NCBI RefSeq assembly: GCF_042665295.1
Contig: NZ_JBHTCO010000014.1
Span: forward strand, 124,001-188,000
Reading direction: 5' to 3'
Length of the DNA: 64,000 nucleotides
DNA from: Scopulibacillus_A cellulosilyticus
GTDB lineage: Bacteria > Bacillota > Bacilli > Bacillales > Sporolactobacillaceae
Shown: positions 57,091-64,000 of the stretch, piece after piece
Layout: the number at the start of each line of letters is the position of its first letter
Position numbering within the stretch: the first letter of the stretch is position 1
Notes under the pieces: generated by a model
Told to the model about the DNA's origin: nothing
The model's database searches: none
The model's input: the letters and a program-made list of their open reading frames with translations, nothing else
Position numbers and translations under genes: made by a program

Positions 57091-58782
57091 ATGGCAATTA
57101 AAGAAAAGAAATGGCTTAACCGCTACCCGAAAGAAATTAGTCCGGTACTGGATTATGATGACAAGCCGCTGTTCAGCTACTTGGAAGAGGCGTGTCTGAG
57201 TTTTCCTAAGAAAACAGCGATTCATTTTCTTGGTAAAGAAATGACGTACCAGGAATTATATCGCCAGACGTGTCAATTAGCCGGCAGCTTGCGCCGAATG
57301 GGATTAAAAAAAGGGGATCGTGTAGCAATTATGCTGCCCAATTGTCCCCAAGGCGTCATATCTTATTACGCCGCATTAATGGCAGGAGGCGTTGTTGTTC
57401 AGACCAACCCGCTGTATATGGAAAGGGAACTTGAACATCAGCTCGGGGATTCAGGCGCAAAGTTCATGATCTGTCTTGACCTTGTCTATCCTAAAGTAGC
57501 CCGTGTAAGAGGAAAAACTGCATTAAAAAAAGTGATAGTGACAGCCATTCAAGATTACCTGCCTTTTCCAAAAAACCTTTTGTATCCGTTCGTAGAGAAA
57601 AGAAAGAAGACACCATTACCAAAAATTATGTTTTCAGATTCAGTTCTGGATTTTAAAGGCTCTATTCAATCAGGAGAAAGTTCCTTTACCCCTGTATCAA
57701 TTGATGCCAAGAAAGACTTGGCATTGCTCCAATACACCGGCGGTACAACCGGGCCGGCAAAGGGAGTCATGCTAACGCATTATAATCTGACAACCAATAC
57801 AATCCAAGCGAGACACTGGATGTACAAAAACCGATATGCAGAGGAAACTGTTTTAGGTGCTTTGCCGTTTTTTCATGTCTACGGGATGACCTGTGTTATG
57901 AATTATGCCATTATGTATGTAGCGAAAATGATCATTGTCCCGAAATTTGATGTGCAGGATATTTTGAAAACGATTGAAAAGCAAAAACCAACGATGTTTC
58001 CGGGAGCGCCAACGATGTATATTGCACTTATTAATCACCCGGATATTCGAAAATTTGATTTATCGTCAATTGAAACATGTATCAGCGGTTCAGCACCATT
58101 GCCGAAAGAAGTTCAGGAACGTTTTGAAAGTCTTACCGGCGGCAAGCTTGTTGAGGGCTACGGATTAAGCGAGGCTTCGCCTGTGACTCACAGCAACTTA
58201 ATTTGGGGTGAGCGAAAGCCCGGCAGTATTGGGCTCCCTTTTCCCGATACAGATGCTAAAGTAGTATCAGCTGAAACGGGTGAAGAGGCCGATATCAATG
58301 AAATTGGCGAATTAATGGTTAAAGGTCCTCAAGTTATGCAAGGTTATTGGAACCGTCCAGATGAAACGGAGGCAGTTTTAAAAGACGGCTGGCTGTTAAC
58401 CGGTGATCTTGCATATATGGACGAGGAAGGTTATTTTTATATTGTTGATAGAAAGAAAGATATGATCCTTGCTTCAGGTTTTAATATATACCCGCGGGAG
58501 ATTGAAGAAGTCTTATATGAACATCCCGATGTCCGGGAAGCTGCGGTCATAGGTGTTCCGGATGCATACCGGGGCGAGACCGTTAAAGCTTTTGTCGTAC
58601 CAAAGCAGGGGAAGACTTTAGATGAGAAAGAATTAAATACTTATTGCCGAAAACATTTAGCTGCATATAAAGTGCCGCGTATTTATGAGTTTCGTAACGA
58701 GCTTCCTAAAACCACAGTTGGTAAAATACTTAAAAGAACGCTGATAAATGAGGAGAAAACGGAGAAAGTGTCGTCTGAATAA
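57091..58782 (+). CDS. lcfA: Long-chain fatty acid-CoA ligase
   Basis: Activates fatty acids with ATP and CoA for beta-oxidation. The 563 residues align with B. subtilis LcfA (560). Adenylation motifs are YTGGTTGPAKGVMLTH (about 220-235), EGYGLSEASPVTHSN (about 355-369), LTGDLAYMDEEGYFYIVDR (about 433-451) and the C-terminal lysine in PKTTVGKILKR. The ATG giving MAIKEKKWL is used with AAAGGAGG 11 bases upstream; a longer frame begins 48 bases earlier without a site. Unlike in B. subtilis, a perfect terminator separates it from fadR. Confidence 0.94.
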   Translation: MAIKEKKWLNRYPKEISPVLDYDDKPLFSYLEEACLSFPKKTAIHFLGKEMTYQELYRQTCQLAGSLRRMGLKKGDRVAIMLPNCPQGVISYYAALMAGGVVVQTNPLYMERELEHQLGDSGAKFMICLDLVYPKVARVRGKTALKKVIVTAIQDYLPFPKNLLYPFVEKRKKTPLPKIMFSDSVLDFKGSIQSGESSFTPVSIDAKKDLALLQYTGGTTGPAKGVMLTHYNLTTNTIQARHWMYKNRYAEETVLGALPFFHVYGMTCVMNYAIMYVAKMIIVPKFDVQDILKTIEKQKPTMFPGAPTMYIALINHPDIRKFDLSSIETCISGSAPLPKEVQERFESLTGGKLVEGYGLSEASPVTHSNLIWGERKPGSIGLPFPDTDAKVVSAETGEEADINEIGELMVKGPQVMQGYWNRPDETEAVLKDGWLLTGDLAYMDEEGYFYIVDRKKDMILASGFNIYPREIEEVLYEHPDVREAAVIGVPDAYRGETVKAFVVPKQGKTLDEKELNTYCRKHLAAYKVPRIYEFRNELPKTTVGKILKRTLINEEKTEKVSSE

Positions 58783-58811
58783 TAGAGCCATTCGGCTCTA
58801 TTATTCAGTTT
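58775..58811 (+). terminator. Strong hairpin terminator between lcfA and fadR
   Basis: A perfect 15-bp stem, CTGAATAATAGAGCC and GGCTCTATTATTCAG around ATTC, contains the lcfA stop codon and is followed by TTT. Confidence 0.8.
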
Positions 58812-58821
58812 CAGATGGATA

Positions 58822-58850
58822 TTGACAGACGATTCAGAGATTATTATAAT
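58822..58850 (+). promoter_or_regulatory. Sigma-A promoter of fadR-fadB-etfBA
   Basis: A consensus TTGACA (58822-58827), 17 bases and TATAAT (58845-58850). Confidence 0.85.
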
Positions 58851-58853
58851 TTA

Positions 58854-58877
58854 AGATGAATGAATGGTCATTCATCT
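58854..58877 (+). promoter_or_regulatory. FadR operator
   Basis: AGATGAATGA and TCATTCATCT form a perfect 10-bp inverted repeat around ATGG, containing the Bacillus FadR consensus TGAATGAMTNNTCATTCA. It covers the expected transcription start of the fadR operon, so FadR would repress itself and fadB-etfBA until acyl-CoA binds. Confidence 0.85.
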
Positions 58878-58896
58878 TGTGAAAAGGGGAACAGCG

Positions 58897-59481
58897 ATGT
58901 CAATACAACAACGTCCAAAGTACAAACAAATCATTGATGCGGCAGTAAAAGTTATTGCTGAAAACGGTTTTCACCGCTCGCAAGTATCAAAAATTGCCAA
59001 GCGGGCAGGTGTTGCCGATGGAACGATATATATTTATTTTAAGAATAAAGAAGACATACTTGTTTCGTTATTTAAGGAAAAAATGGGTCAATTTGTAGAA
59101 AAAATTGAAGCGGAAATAAAGGAAAAAAAAGATGCAAAAGAGAAGTTATTAACTATGGTGAAAGTTCACTTTGATCAACTGGCTGCTGACTATCCTTTGG
59201 CGATTGTTACTCAGCTTGAATTAAGGCAATCCGAAACCGAGATTCGAATGGCAATTAATAATGTTCTTAAAAAATATCTTCACGTTATCGACGGCATTTT
59301 AGAAGAAGGAAAGCAGCAAGGGGTTTTCCGGGATGCCATTGATATTCGGCTGGCAAGGCAAATGATATTTGGAACTTTAGATGAGACAGTCACTAACTGG
59401 GTGATGAACGACCATAAATATGAATTGCGGGATTTAGCAGATCCTGTTGGTGATTTGCTTGTCAATGGCTTAAGTCGTTAA
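58897..59481 (+). CDS. fadR: TetR-family fatty acid metabolism regulator FadR
   Basis: Repressor of fatty-acid degradation genes, released by long-chain acyl-CoA. The 194 residues equal the length of B. subtilis FadR (YsiA). The TetR helix-turn-helix is clear: RPKYKQIIDAAVKVIAENGF, then VSKIAKRAGVADGTIYIYFKNKEDI split across about 29-52. The C-terminal ligand domain includes VTQLELRQSETEIR and FGTLDETVTNWVMND. The ATG giving MSIQQRP is chosen with AAAAGGGGA upstream; a GTG start inside the operator region was set aside. Confidence 0.95.
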   Translation: MSIQQRPKYKQIIDAAVKVIAENGFHRSQVSKIAKRAGVADGTIYIYFKNKEDILVSLFKEKMGQFVEKIEAEIKEKKDAKEKLLTMVKVHFDQLAADYPLAIVTQLELRQSETEIRMAINNVLKKYLHVIDGILEEGKQQGVFRDAIDIRLARQMIFGTLDETVTNWVMNDHKYELRDLADPVGDLLVNGLSR

Positions 59482-59500
59482 AAATTTATTTATTATAAAT

Positions 59501-59514
59501 TGAAAGCGTTTTAA
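59501..59514 (+). promoter_or_regulatory. Cre-like sequence between fadR and fadB
   Basis: TGAAAGCGTTTTAA fits TGWNANCGNTNWCA except for one base near the end. It sits directly before the fadB ribosome-binding site. CcpA control of fad genes is known in Bacillus, but this site is only a candidate. Confidence 0.35.
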
Positions 59515-59525
59515 GGAGGCCTGTC

Positions 59526-60299
59526 ATGACAGTCATAGATTGGGAATTAGAAAATAATACAGCGGTGATTACGATTAATCATCCTCCTGCTAATGCCTTG
59601 AGTTCTCAAGTTATCAATGAATTATCAGATATTATGGATGACTTAGAGAATGATGCAAAAGTAAAGGCAATCATTATTCATGGTAAGGATCGCTTTTTTT
59701 CGGCAGGAGCAGATATTAAAGAATTTACACAAATGGATAGGAATGAAGGTTCCTCTAATACTGCAAGTGCCGGGCAAAAGCTCTTCAATCGCCTGGAAAA
59801 TTTTAAAAAGCCTATCATTGCGGCTATCCATGGGGCGGCCTTAGGCGGCGGATTAGAATTATCAATGGCCTGCCATATTCGCTTGGCGGCAAAGGGCACT
59901 AAGCTTGGCTTGCCGGAGGTGCAATTAGGTTTGATTCCGGGATTTGCAGGTACGCAAAGATTGCCAAGATTAGTAGGCGTGCCAAAAGCGACCGAAATGA
60001 TACTGACCAGTCAGCCGATTCAAGCCGAGGAGGCGCTTCAGTTTGGATTGGTTAACCAAGTTGTCGAGCCCGAAGAACTTTTAAATGCAGCAAAGAAATT
60101 GGCAGCGCATATCGCTAACAAAAGTTCTGTGGCTGTATCCCTTGCTCTTGAATGTTTGTCATATGCTAGAGAGGGCAAATTTGTTGAAGGCCAATCGATA
60201 GAGGCAAGAAACTTCAGCAAAGCTTTCGGTTCTGAAGATGCGAAAGAGGGCATCCGCGCTTTTATTGAAAAGAGAAAACCAGTTTTTCAAGATAAATAA
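59526..60299 (+). CDS. fadB: Enoyl-CoA hydratase
   Basis: Crotonase-fold enzyme of 257 residues (YsiB/FadB of Bacillus) that hydrates trans-2-enoyl-CoA in beta-oxidation. The oxyanion-hole motifs are FFSAGADIKEF (about 58-68) and IHGAALGGGLELSMACHIR (about 99-117). The catalytic glutamates lie near AALGGGLEL and in GLPEVQLGLIPGFAGTQ (about 128-144). AAGGAGG precedes the ATG. It lies in the fadR operon, 15 bases before etfB. Confidence 0.93.
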   Translation: MTVIDWELENNTAVITINHPPANALSSQVINELSDIMDDLENDAKVKAIIIHGKDRFFSAGADIKEFTQMDRNEGSSNTASAGQKLFNRLENFKKPIIAAIHGAALGGGLELSMACHIRLAAKGTKLGLPEVQLGLIPGFAGTQRLPRLVGVPKATEMILTSQPIQAEEALQFGLVNQVVEPEELLNAAKKLAAHIANKSSVAVSLALECLSYAREGKFVEGQSIEARNFSKAFGSEDAKEGIRAFIEKRKPVFQDK

Positions 60300-60314
60300 A
60301 CGGGAGGTTCTAAA

Positions 60315-61085
60315 ATGAACATTTATGTCATTATGAAACGCACCTTTGATACAGAAGAAAAAATTGCTGTCGAAAATGGCAAAATTTCCGATGACGGGGT
60401 TGAATATATCATTAATCCTTATGATGAATATGCCATAGAAGAAGCTATTCAACTTCGCGATGCACATGATGGTGAAATAACTGTTGTGTCAATCGGCGAT
60501 GAAGAAACAGAAAAAGAACTTCGCACGGCGCTTGCTATGGGTTGCGATAAAGCGGTATTGATTAACAATGAAGATATCGAGGATTATGATCAAGTATCGA
60601 CAGCAACAATTTTAGCCAAATTTTTTGAAGATAAGGAATATGATATCATTTTGGGCGGAAATGTATCCGTTGACAACGGCACTGGCCAGATTGGTCCGAG
60701 ATTAGCGGAAAAATTAGGGATAGCCCATATAACAACGATTGTCAGTTTAGAGGTATCAGAAGGTACAGCTACGGTTGAACGTGATGTAGAAGGTGACATT
60801 GAAACGATTGAGGCTTCTTTACCATTGCTTGTGACAGCTCAACAAGGCTTGAATGAACCAAGATATCCTTCATTGCCGGGCATCATGAAAGCGAAGAAAA
60901 AACCGCTTGAAGTATTGGAATTAGATGATCTGGACCTTGATGAAGACGATGTAGAAGGTCAAACAGAGGTCATTGATGTCTTCTTGCCGCCTAAGAAAGA
61001 GGCAGGCAGAATTCTTGAAGGCGAACTGGAAGAGCAGGCAAAAGAACTCGTGAAATGTCTAAGATCTGAAGCAAAGGTAATATAA
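60315..61085 (+). CDS. etfB: Electron transfer flavoprotein subunit beta
   Basis: Beta subunit of the ETF heterodimer that takes electrons from acyl-CoA dehydrogenases. The 256 residues match the family. The N-terminus NIYVIMKRTFDTEEKI, ALAMGCDKAVLI (about 74-85, AMP/FAD region), VDNGTGQIGPRLAEKL and the helix INEPRYPSL-type segment seen as LNEPRYPSLPGIMKAKKKPL (about 179-198) are characteristic. GGGAGG precedes the ATG, 15 bases after fadB and 15 before etfA. Confidence 0.95.
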   Translation: MNIYVIMKRTFDTEEKIAVENGKISDDGVEYIINPYDEYAIEEAIQLRDAHDGEITVVSIGDEETEKELRTALAMGCDKAVLINNEDIEDYDQVSTATILAKFFEDKEYDIILGGNVSVDNGTGQIGPRLAEKLGIAHITTIVSLEVSEGTATVERDVEGDIETIEASLPLLVTAQQGLNEPRYPSLPGIMKAKKKPLEVLELDDLDLDEDDVEGQTEVIDVFLPPKKEAGRILEGELEEQAKELVKCLRSEAKVI

Positions 61086-61100
61086 GAAGGGGGACTTAAA

Positions 61101-62075
61101 ATGGCACGAAAAACACTTGTTCTGGCAGAAGCCCGTGACGGCGGACTCCGTCATGTTTCATACGAAGCGATTGCGGCAGGTAAAAAAATTGCAGACGGAG
61201 GTGAAGTAGTTGCCGTCCTCTGCGGTGACAGCATTGCCGATCTTGCACCGTCACTTGGTCATTACGGTGCGGACCGAATTTTGACTGTTGAAAACGATAA
61301 CCTGAAAAATTATACACCTGACGGCTATAAACAGGCTTTAACGCAAGTGATTGACTCTGAACAACCCGAAGCCATTGTCATGGGACATACAGCAATGGGC
61401 AAAGATTTGTCAGCGGGACTGGCGAGCCGCCTCAATTGCGGACTAGTATCTGATGTCACCGGCATTGAATCAGATGGAGAGCTTGTTTTTGTCAGACCGG
61501 TATACGCAGGCAAGGCTTTTGAGAAAAAACAGATTAAAGACGGCATCGTTTTTGTAACGATTCGTCCAAATAATATTGATGCCTTAGAAAAAGACGAATC
61601 TAAAGAAGCTGTTGTAAATGCCTTTGATGTCGCCATTAAGGATCTGCGCACGATTGTTAAAGATATTGTGAAAAAGACAACTTCAGGCGTGGACTTATCA
61701 GAGGCTAAAATTATTATATCCGGCGGCAGGGGAGTGAAAAGCGAAGAAGGCTTTGAACCGCTGAAGGAATTAGCAGAAGTGCTTGGCGGAGCGGTCGGCG
61801 CTTCCCGAGGTGCCTGTGATGCCGGTTATTGCGACTATTCATTGCAAATCGGGCAAACCGGTAAAGTCGTCACACCTGACCTTTATATTGCCTGCGGTAT
61901 TTCAGGTGCCATTCAGCATTTGGCCGGTATGTCAAACTCGAAAGTTATTGTCGCCATTAATAAAGACCCTGAAGCCAATATCTTCAATGTTGCGGATTAT
62001 GGTATTGTCGGTGATCTTTTTGAGGTTGTTCCATTACTGACCAAACATTTTAAAGAGATTCTCCAGGAAGCCTAA
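61101..62075 (+). CDS. etfA: Electron transfer flavoprotein subunit alpha
   Basis: FAD-binding alpha subunit of ETF. The 324 residues are standard. The FAD domain shows IISGGRGVKSEEGF (about 212-225), VGASRGACDAGY (about 233-244), QIGQTGKVVTPDLYIACGIS (about 249-268, split by the signature) and GAIQHLAGM with the FAD-binding INKDPEANIFNVADYGIVGD region near the C-terminus. AAGGGGG lies upstream of the ATG. Electrons would go from FadE-type dehydrogenases to an ETF-oxidising partner outside this window. Confidence 0.95.
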   Translation: MARKTLVLAEARDGGLRHVSYEAIAAGKKIADGGEVVAVLCGDSIADLAPSLGHYGADRILTVENDNLKNYTPDGYKQALTQVIDSEQPEAIVMGHTAMGKDLSAGLASRLNCGLVSDVTGIESDGELVFVRPVYAGKAFEKKQIKDGIVFVTIRPNNIDALEKDESKEAVVNAFDVAIKDLRTIVKDIVKKTTSGVDLSEAKIIISGGRGVKSEEGFEPLKELAEVLGGAVGASRGACDAGYCDYSLQIGQTGKVVTPDLYIACGISGAIQHLAGMSNSKVIVAINKDPEANIFNVADYGIVGDLFEVVPLLTKHFKEILQEA

Positions 62076-62195
62076 TTATTTTAGTTTTTAATTTCCTCAT
62101 AATATTGAAGACCTATCAATGGCATAACTAAATAAGAGATGATATACTTCTTCATAAGAAAGGTATGTTATTGATAAAGGAGGAAATTTTAGGAT

Positions 62196-62510
62196 ATGGC
62201 AATACAAAATGTTACTGACCAAAACTTTTCTGAAGCAATTTCCAGCGGCTTAGTATTAGTCGACTTTTGGGCACCATGGTGCGGACCTTGTAAAATGATT
62301 GCACCAGTGCTTGAAGAAGTTGATTCAGAAATGAGCGACAAGGTACAAATTGTTAAGCTTAACGTTGATGATAATCAAAATACGGCAAGTGAATACGGAG
62401 TCATGAGCATTCCGACTCTTATCGTATTTAAAGACGGGGAAATCGTTGATAAAGTTGTTGGTTTTCAACCTAAAGAAGCTTTAATCAATGTTATCGAAAA
62501 GCATCAGTAA
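62196..62510 (+). CDS. trxA: Thioredoxin
   Basis: A disulphide reductant of 104 residues, standard length. The active site is WAPWCGPCKM with Cys29 and Cys32, and the cis-proline lies in MSIPTLIVFKDG (about 70-81). AAAGGAGGAAA precedes the ATG. Promoter elements in the 120-base gap after etfA are not clear. A CTTGCC-type half repeat and an intrinsic terminator follow. Confidence 0.97.
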   Translation: MAIQNVTDQNFSEAISSGLVLVDFWAPWCGPCKMIAPVLEEVDSEMSDKVQIVKLNVDDNQNTASEYGVMSIPTLIVFKDGEIVDKVVGFQPKEALINVIEKHQ

Positions 62511-62512
62511 AA

Positions 62513-62526
62513 CTTGCCGATTGGCA
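62513..62526 (+). repeat. Short palindromic repeat CTTGCC-GATT-GGCA, truncated (copy C)
   Basis: Same word as the copies after the first gene and after ysdC, but the last two bases are lost. It begins two bases after the trxA stop codon, and TATAAAAG follows as in the other copies. Confidence 0.6.
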
Positions 62527-62537
62527 GTATAAAAGAA

Positions 62538-62570
62538 AAACATGAAGTCCTTCGGGGCTTCATGTTTTTA
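62538..62570 (+). terminator. Intrinsic terminator after trxA
   Basis: AAACATGAAG and CTTCATGTTT around TCCTTCGGGG, followed by T. Confidence 0.88.
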
Positions 62571-62676
62571 ATTTATTTCTCGGGAAATGTTGAAAACTGG
62601 CGTGACGCATCCTAATATATATAAGTATGTGTATAAAAAATTCTAAGGTGACTATATAACAAAGGAATGAACGCCA

Positions 62677-64000
62677 ATGTCTACCTTAAAAGAAAAGCTT
62701 GATTTACTTCCGGCTCAGCCTGGATGTTATTTAATGAAAAACCAGTACGGACAAATTATTTATGTAGGGAAAGCCAAAAATTTAAAAAATCGGGTCCGCT
62801 CTTATTTTACAGGATCTCATGATGCAAAAACTCAGAGGTTAGTCAGTGATATATGCGATTTTGAATATATTGTTGTGTCATCAGAGATTGAGTCCCTTAT
62901 ACTAGAAATGAATTTAATAAAAAAACATGAACCTAAATATAATGTCATGTTAAAGGATGATAAGAGCTATCCCTATATCAAGTTAACATCTGAGAAGCAC
63001 CCGCGCTTGATTATTACGCGGAAAGTAAAAAAGAACAGCGGGAAATATTTTGGGCCTTACCCTAATGCGACAGCTGCTTCGGAAACAAAACGGCTGCTGG
63101 ATCGTCTTTATCCGCTTAGAAAATGCCGGACACTGCCGGATAGAGTTTGTCTATATTATCATATCGGTCAATGTTTAGCCCCGTGTGTCAATGATATATC
63201 TGAAGAAACATATAAAGAAATGACAGATAATATCATCCGCTTTTTAAATGGCGGTCATCAAGATGTCAAACAGGATTTAGAAAAAAAGATGGCAAAGGCG
63301 GCTGAAGAACTTAATTTTGAGCATGCTAAAGAGCTTCGCGATCAAATACGTCATATTGAAACGATCATGGAAAAACAAAATGTGCTTTTTGGTGATTTAC
63401 ATGACAGGGATGTTTTTGGTTATGCGATTGATAAAGGCTGGATGTGTGTCCAAGTCTTTTTTATCAGACAAGGTAAACTCATTGAACGCGACGTTTCAAT
63501 TTTTCCTTTTTATCAAGAACCTGAAGAGGATCTTTTAACATATATTGGCCAATTTTACTTGCATCAAAACCATTTAAAGCCTAAAGAGATACTCATTCCT
63601 CAATCCATTAATGATCAATTAGTCAATCAGATGCTTGAAGTTCCGGTTCATCAACCAAAAAGAGGGAAGAAAAAAGAACTTGTTGAAATGGCGGAAAAAA
63701 ATGCAAAGATTGCCTTGAAAGAAAAATTCGCCTTAATTGAACGGGATGAATCACGGACGATAAGAGCGGTAGAGAATTTGGGCAAGCACCTGAATATTGA
63801 AACGCCAAGACGTATAGAAACCTTTGATAATTCGAATATACAAGGTGTCCATCCTGTATCAGCAATGGTTGTTTTTGAAGACGGCAAACCTAATAAAAAA
63901 GAATATCGTAAATATAATATCAAAACCGTTAAAGGTCCTGATGATGTCGCCACAATGCGTGAAGTTGTAAGAAGACGTTATTCAAGGGTCCTAAAAGAAA
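62677..64000 (+). CDS. uvrC: Excinuclease ABC subunit C, 3' end beyond the window
   Basis: Nuclease of nucleotide excision repair that cuts on both sides of the lesion. The frame is open from the ATG to the right edge, giving 441 of roughly 590 codons. The N-terminal GIY-YIG domain is visible as PGCYLMKN ... IIYVGKAKNLKNRVRSYF (about residues 15-48). YFGPYPNA lies near 126, and the UVR domain with AAEELNFEHAKELRDQI near 207-223. The C-terminal RNase H-like domain has started (ETFDNSNIQG) when the window ends. AAAGGAATG precedes the ATG. Confidence 0.95.
   Translation, partial: MSTLKEKLDLLPAQPGCYLMKNQYGQIIYVGKAKNLKNRVRSYFTGSHDAKTQRLVSDICDFEYIVVSSEIESLILEMNLIKKHEPKYNVMLKDDKSYPYIKLTSEKHPRLIITRKVKKNSGKYFGPYPNATAASETKRLLDRLYPLRKCRTLPDRVCLYYHIGQCLAPCVNDISEETYKEMTDNIIRFLNGGHQDVKQDLEKKMAKAAEELNFEHAKELRDQIRHIETIMEKQNVLFGDLHDRDVFGYAIDKGWMCVQVFFIRQGKLIERDVSIFPFYQEPEEDLLTYIGQFYLHQNHLKPKEILIPQSINDQLVNQMLEVPVHQPKRGKKKELVEMAEKNAKIALKEKFALIERDESRTIRAVENLGKHLNIETPRRIETFDNSNIQGVHPVSAMVVFEDGKPNKKEYRKYNIKTVKGPDDVATMREVVRRRYSRVLKE

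Noticed and set aside
58864..58896. GTG start for fadR 33 bases upstream of the chosen ATG
   Set aside because: It would begin inside the operator palindrome and the predicted transcription start, without a ribosome-binding site. The ATG gives exactly the family length.
62677..64000. Possible broken uvrC, because no closed frame ends within the window
   Set aside because: Translation from the ATG is open to the right edge with all expected N-terminal domains; the gene simply continues outside.
1..64000. CRISPR array, tRNA or rRNA genes, prophage or intact IS transposase
   Set aside because: No regularly spaced repeats, no cloverleaf-type or rRNA sequence and no transposase frame were noticed on either strand; only small palindromic repeats were found.

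Overview
This window is chromosomal core DNA from a low-GC (roughly 40% by eye), Gram-positive, spore-forming member of the Bacillales. Gene order follows the ytkL-ytoI-nrnA-dnaE-accDA-pfkA-pyk-citZ-icd-mdh-phoPR-polA ... thrS-infC-rpmI-rplT ... pheST ... mutS2-lcfA-fadR-etfBA-trxA-uvrC stretch of Bacillus subtilis. Sporulation genes (ytrHI, ytvI, sspI), T-box leaders, an L20 leader and many GTG/TTG starts agree with this. I cannot fix genus or species. No rRNA, tRNA, CRISPR array, prophage or intact insertion sequence was seen.

Layout. 0-3 kb: a small unknown gene, alanine dehydrogenase and an M24 peptidase. 3-6.6 kb: an envelope-stress-type cluster (DUF4178, PspA, a DUF4247 lipoprotein, a membrane-anchored aminopropyltransferase) behind a perfect ECF/sigma-W-type promoter. 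This is the main accessory-looking block. 6.6-11.2 kb: ytkL, ytoI, ytpI, nrnA, ytrI, ytrH. 11.2-21 kb: dnaE, malic enzyme, acetyl-CoA carboxyltransferase, pfkA and pyk. 21-29.5 kb: thioesterase, fxsA, ytvI, the citrate synthase/isocitrate dehydrogenase/malate dehydrogenase operon, a MaoC-like protein and phoPR. 29.5-39.5 kb: polA, mutM, coaE, gapB, speD, nrdR, dnaB, dnaI, ytxC. 39.5-46.7 kb: T-box thrS, L20-leader infC-rpmI-rplT, ysdB, dUTPase, ysdC, sspI, ysgA. 46.7-57 kb: T-box pheST, rnhC, cvpA, polX, mutS2 and a 26-residue membrane microprotein. 57-64 kb: fatty-acid degradation (lcfA, fadR, fadB, etfBA), trxA and the first three quarters of uvrC, which runs off the end.

The genes connect glycolysis (pfkA, pyk), malonyl-CoA formation (accDA), the oxidative TCA branch (citZ-icd-mdh), the malate bypass (ytsJ) and gluconeogenesis (gapB, with two CcpN-type sites). 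They also connect fatty-acid oxidation (fad genes, with a perfect FadR-type operator) to DNA replication and repair (dnaE, dnaB, dnaI, polA, mutM, mutS2, polX, uvrC). speD makes the decarboxylated AdoMet that an aminopropyltransferase such as the one in the PspA cluster would need.

Three families of small interspersed palindromic repeats sit in the intergenic gaps. One is a hairpin-rich element in inverted orientation at about 3.0 and 9.2 kb. One is a roughly 145-bp element with TGTTCAAAAAG ends (full copies near 18.1 and 52.4 kb, apparent end-only remnants near 14.75 and 42.84 kb). One is a short CTTGCC-N4-GGCAAG hairpin placed just after stop codons. The observations I rate highest are the PspA/aminopropyltransferase operon and its promoter, the structured speD leader, the DnaA boxes after dnaI, the PhoR without an extracytoplasmic domain, and the microprotein.
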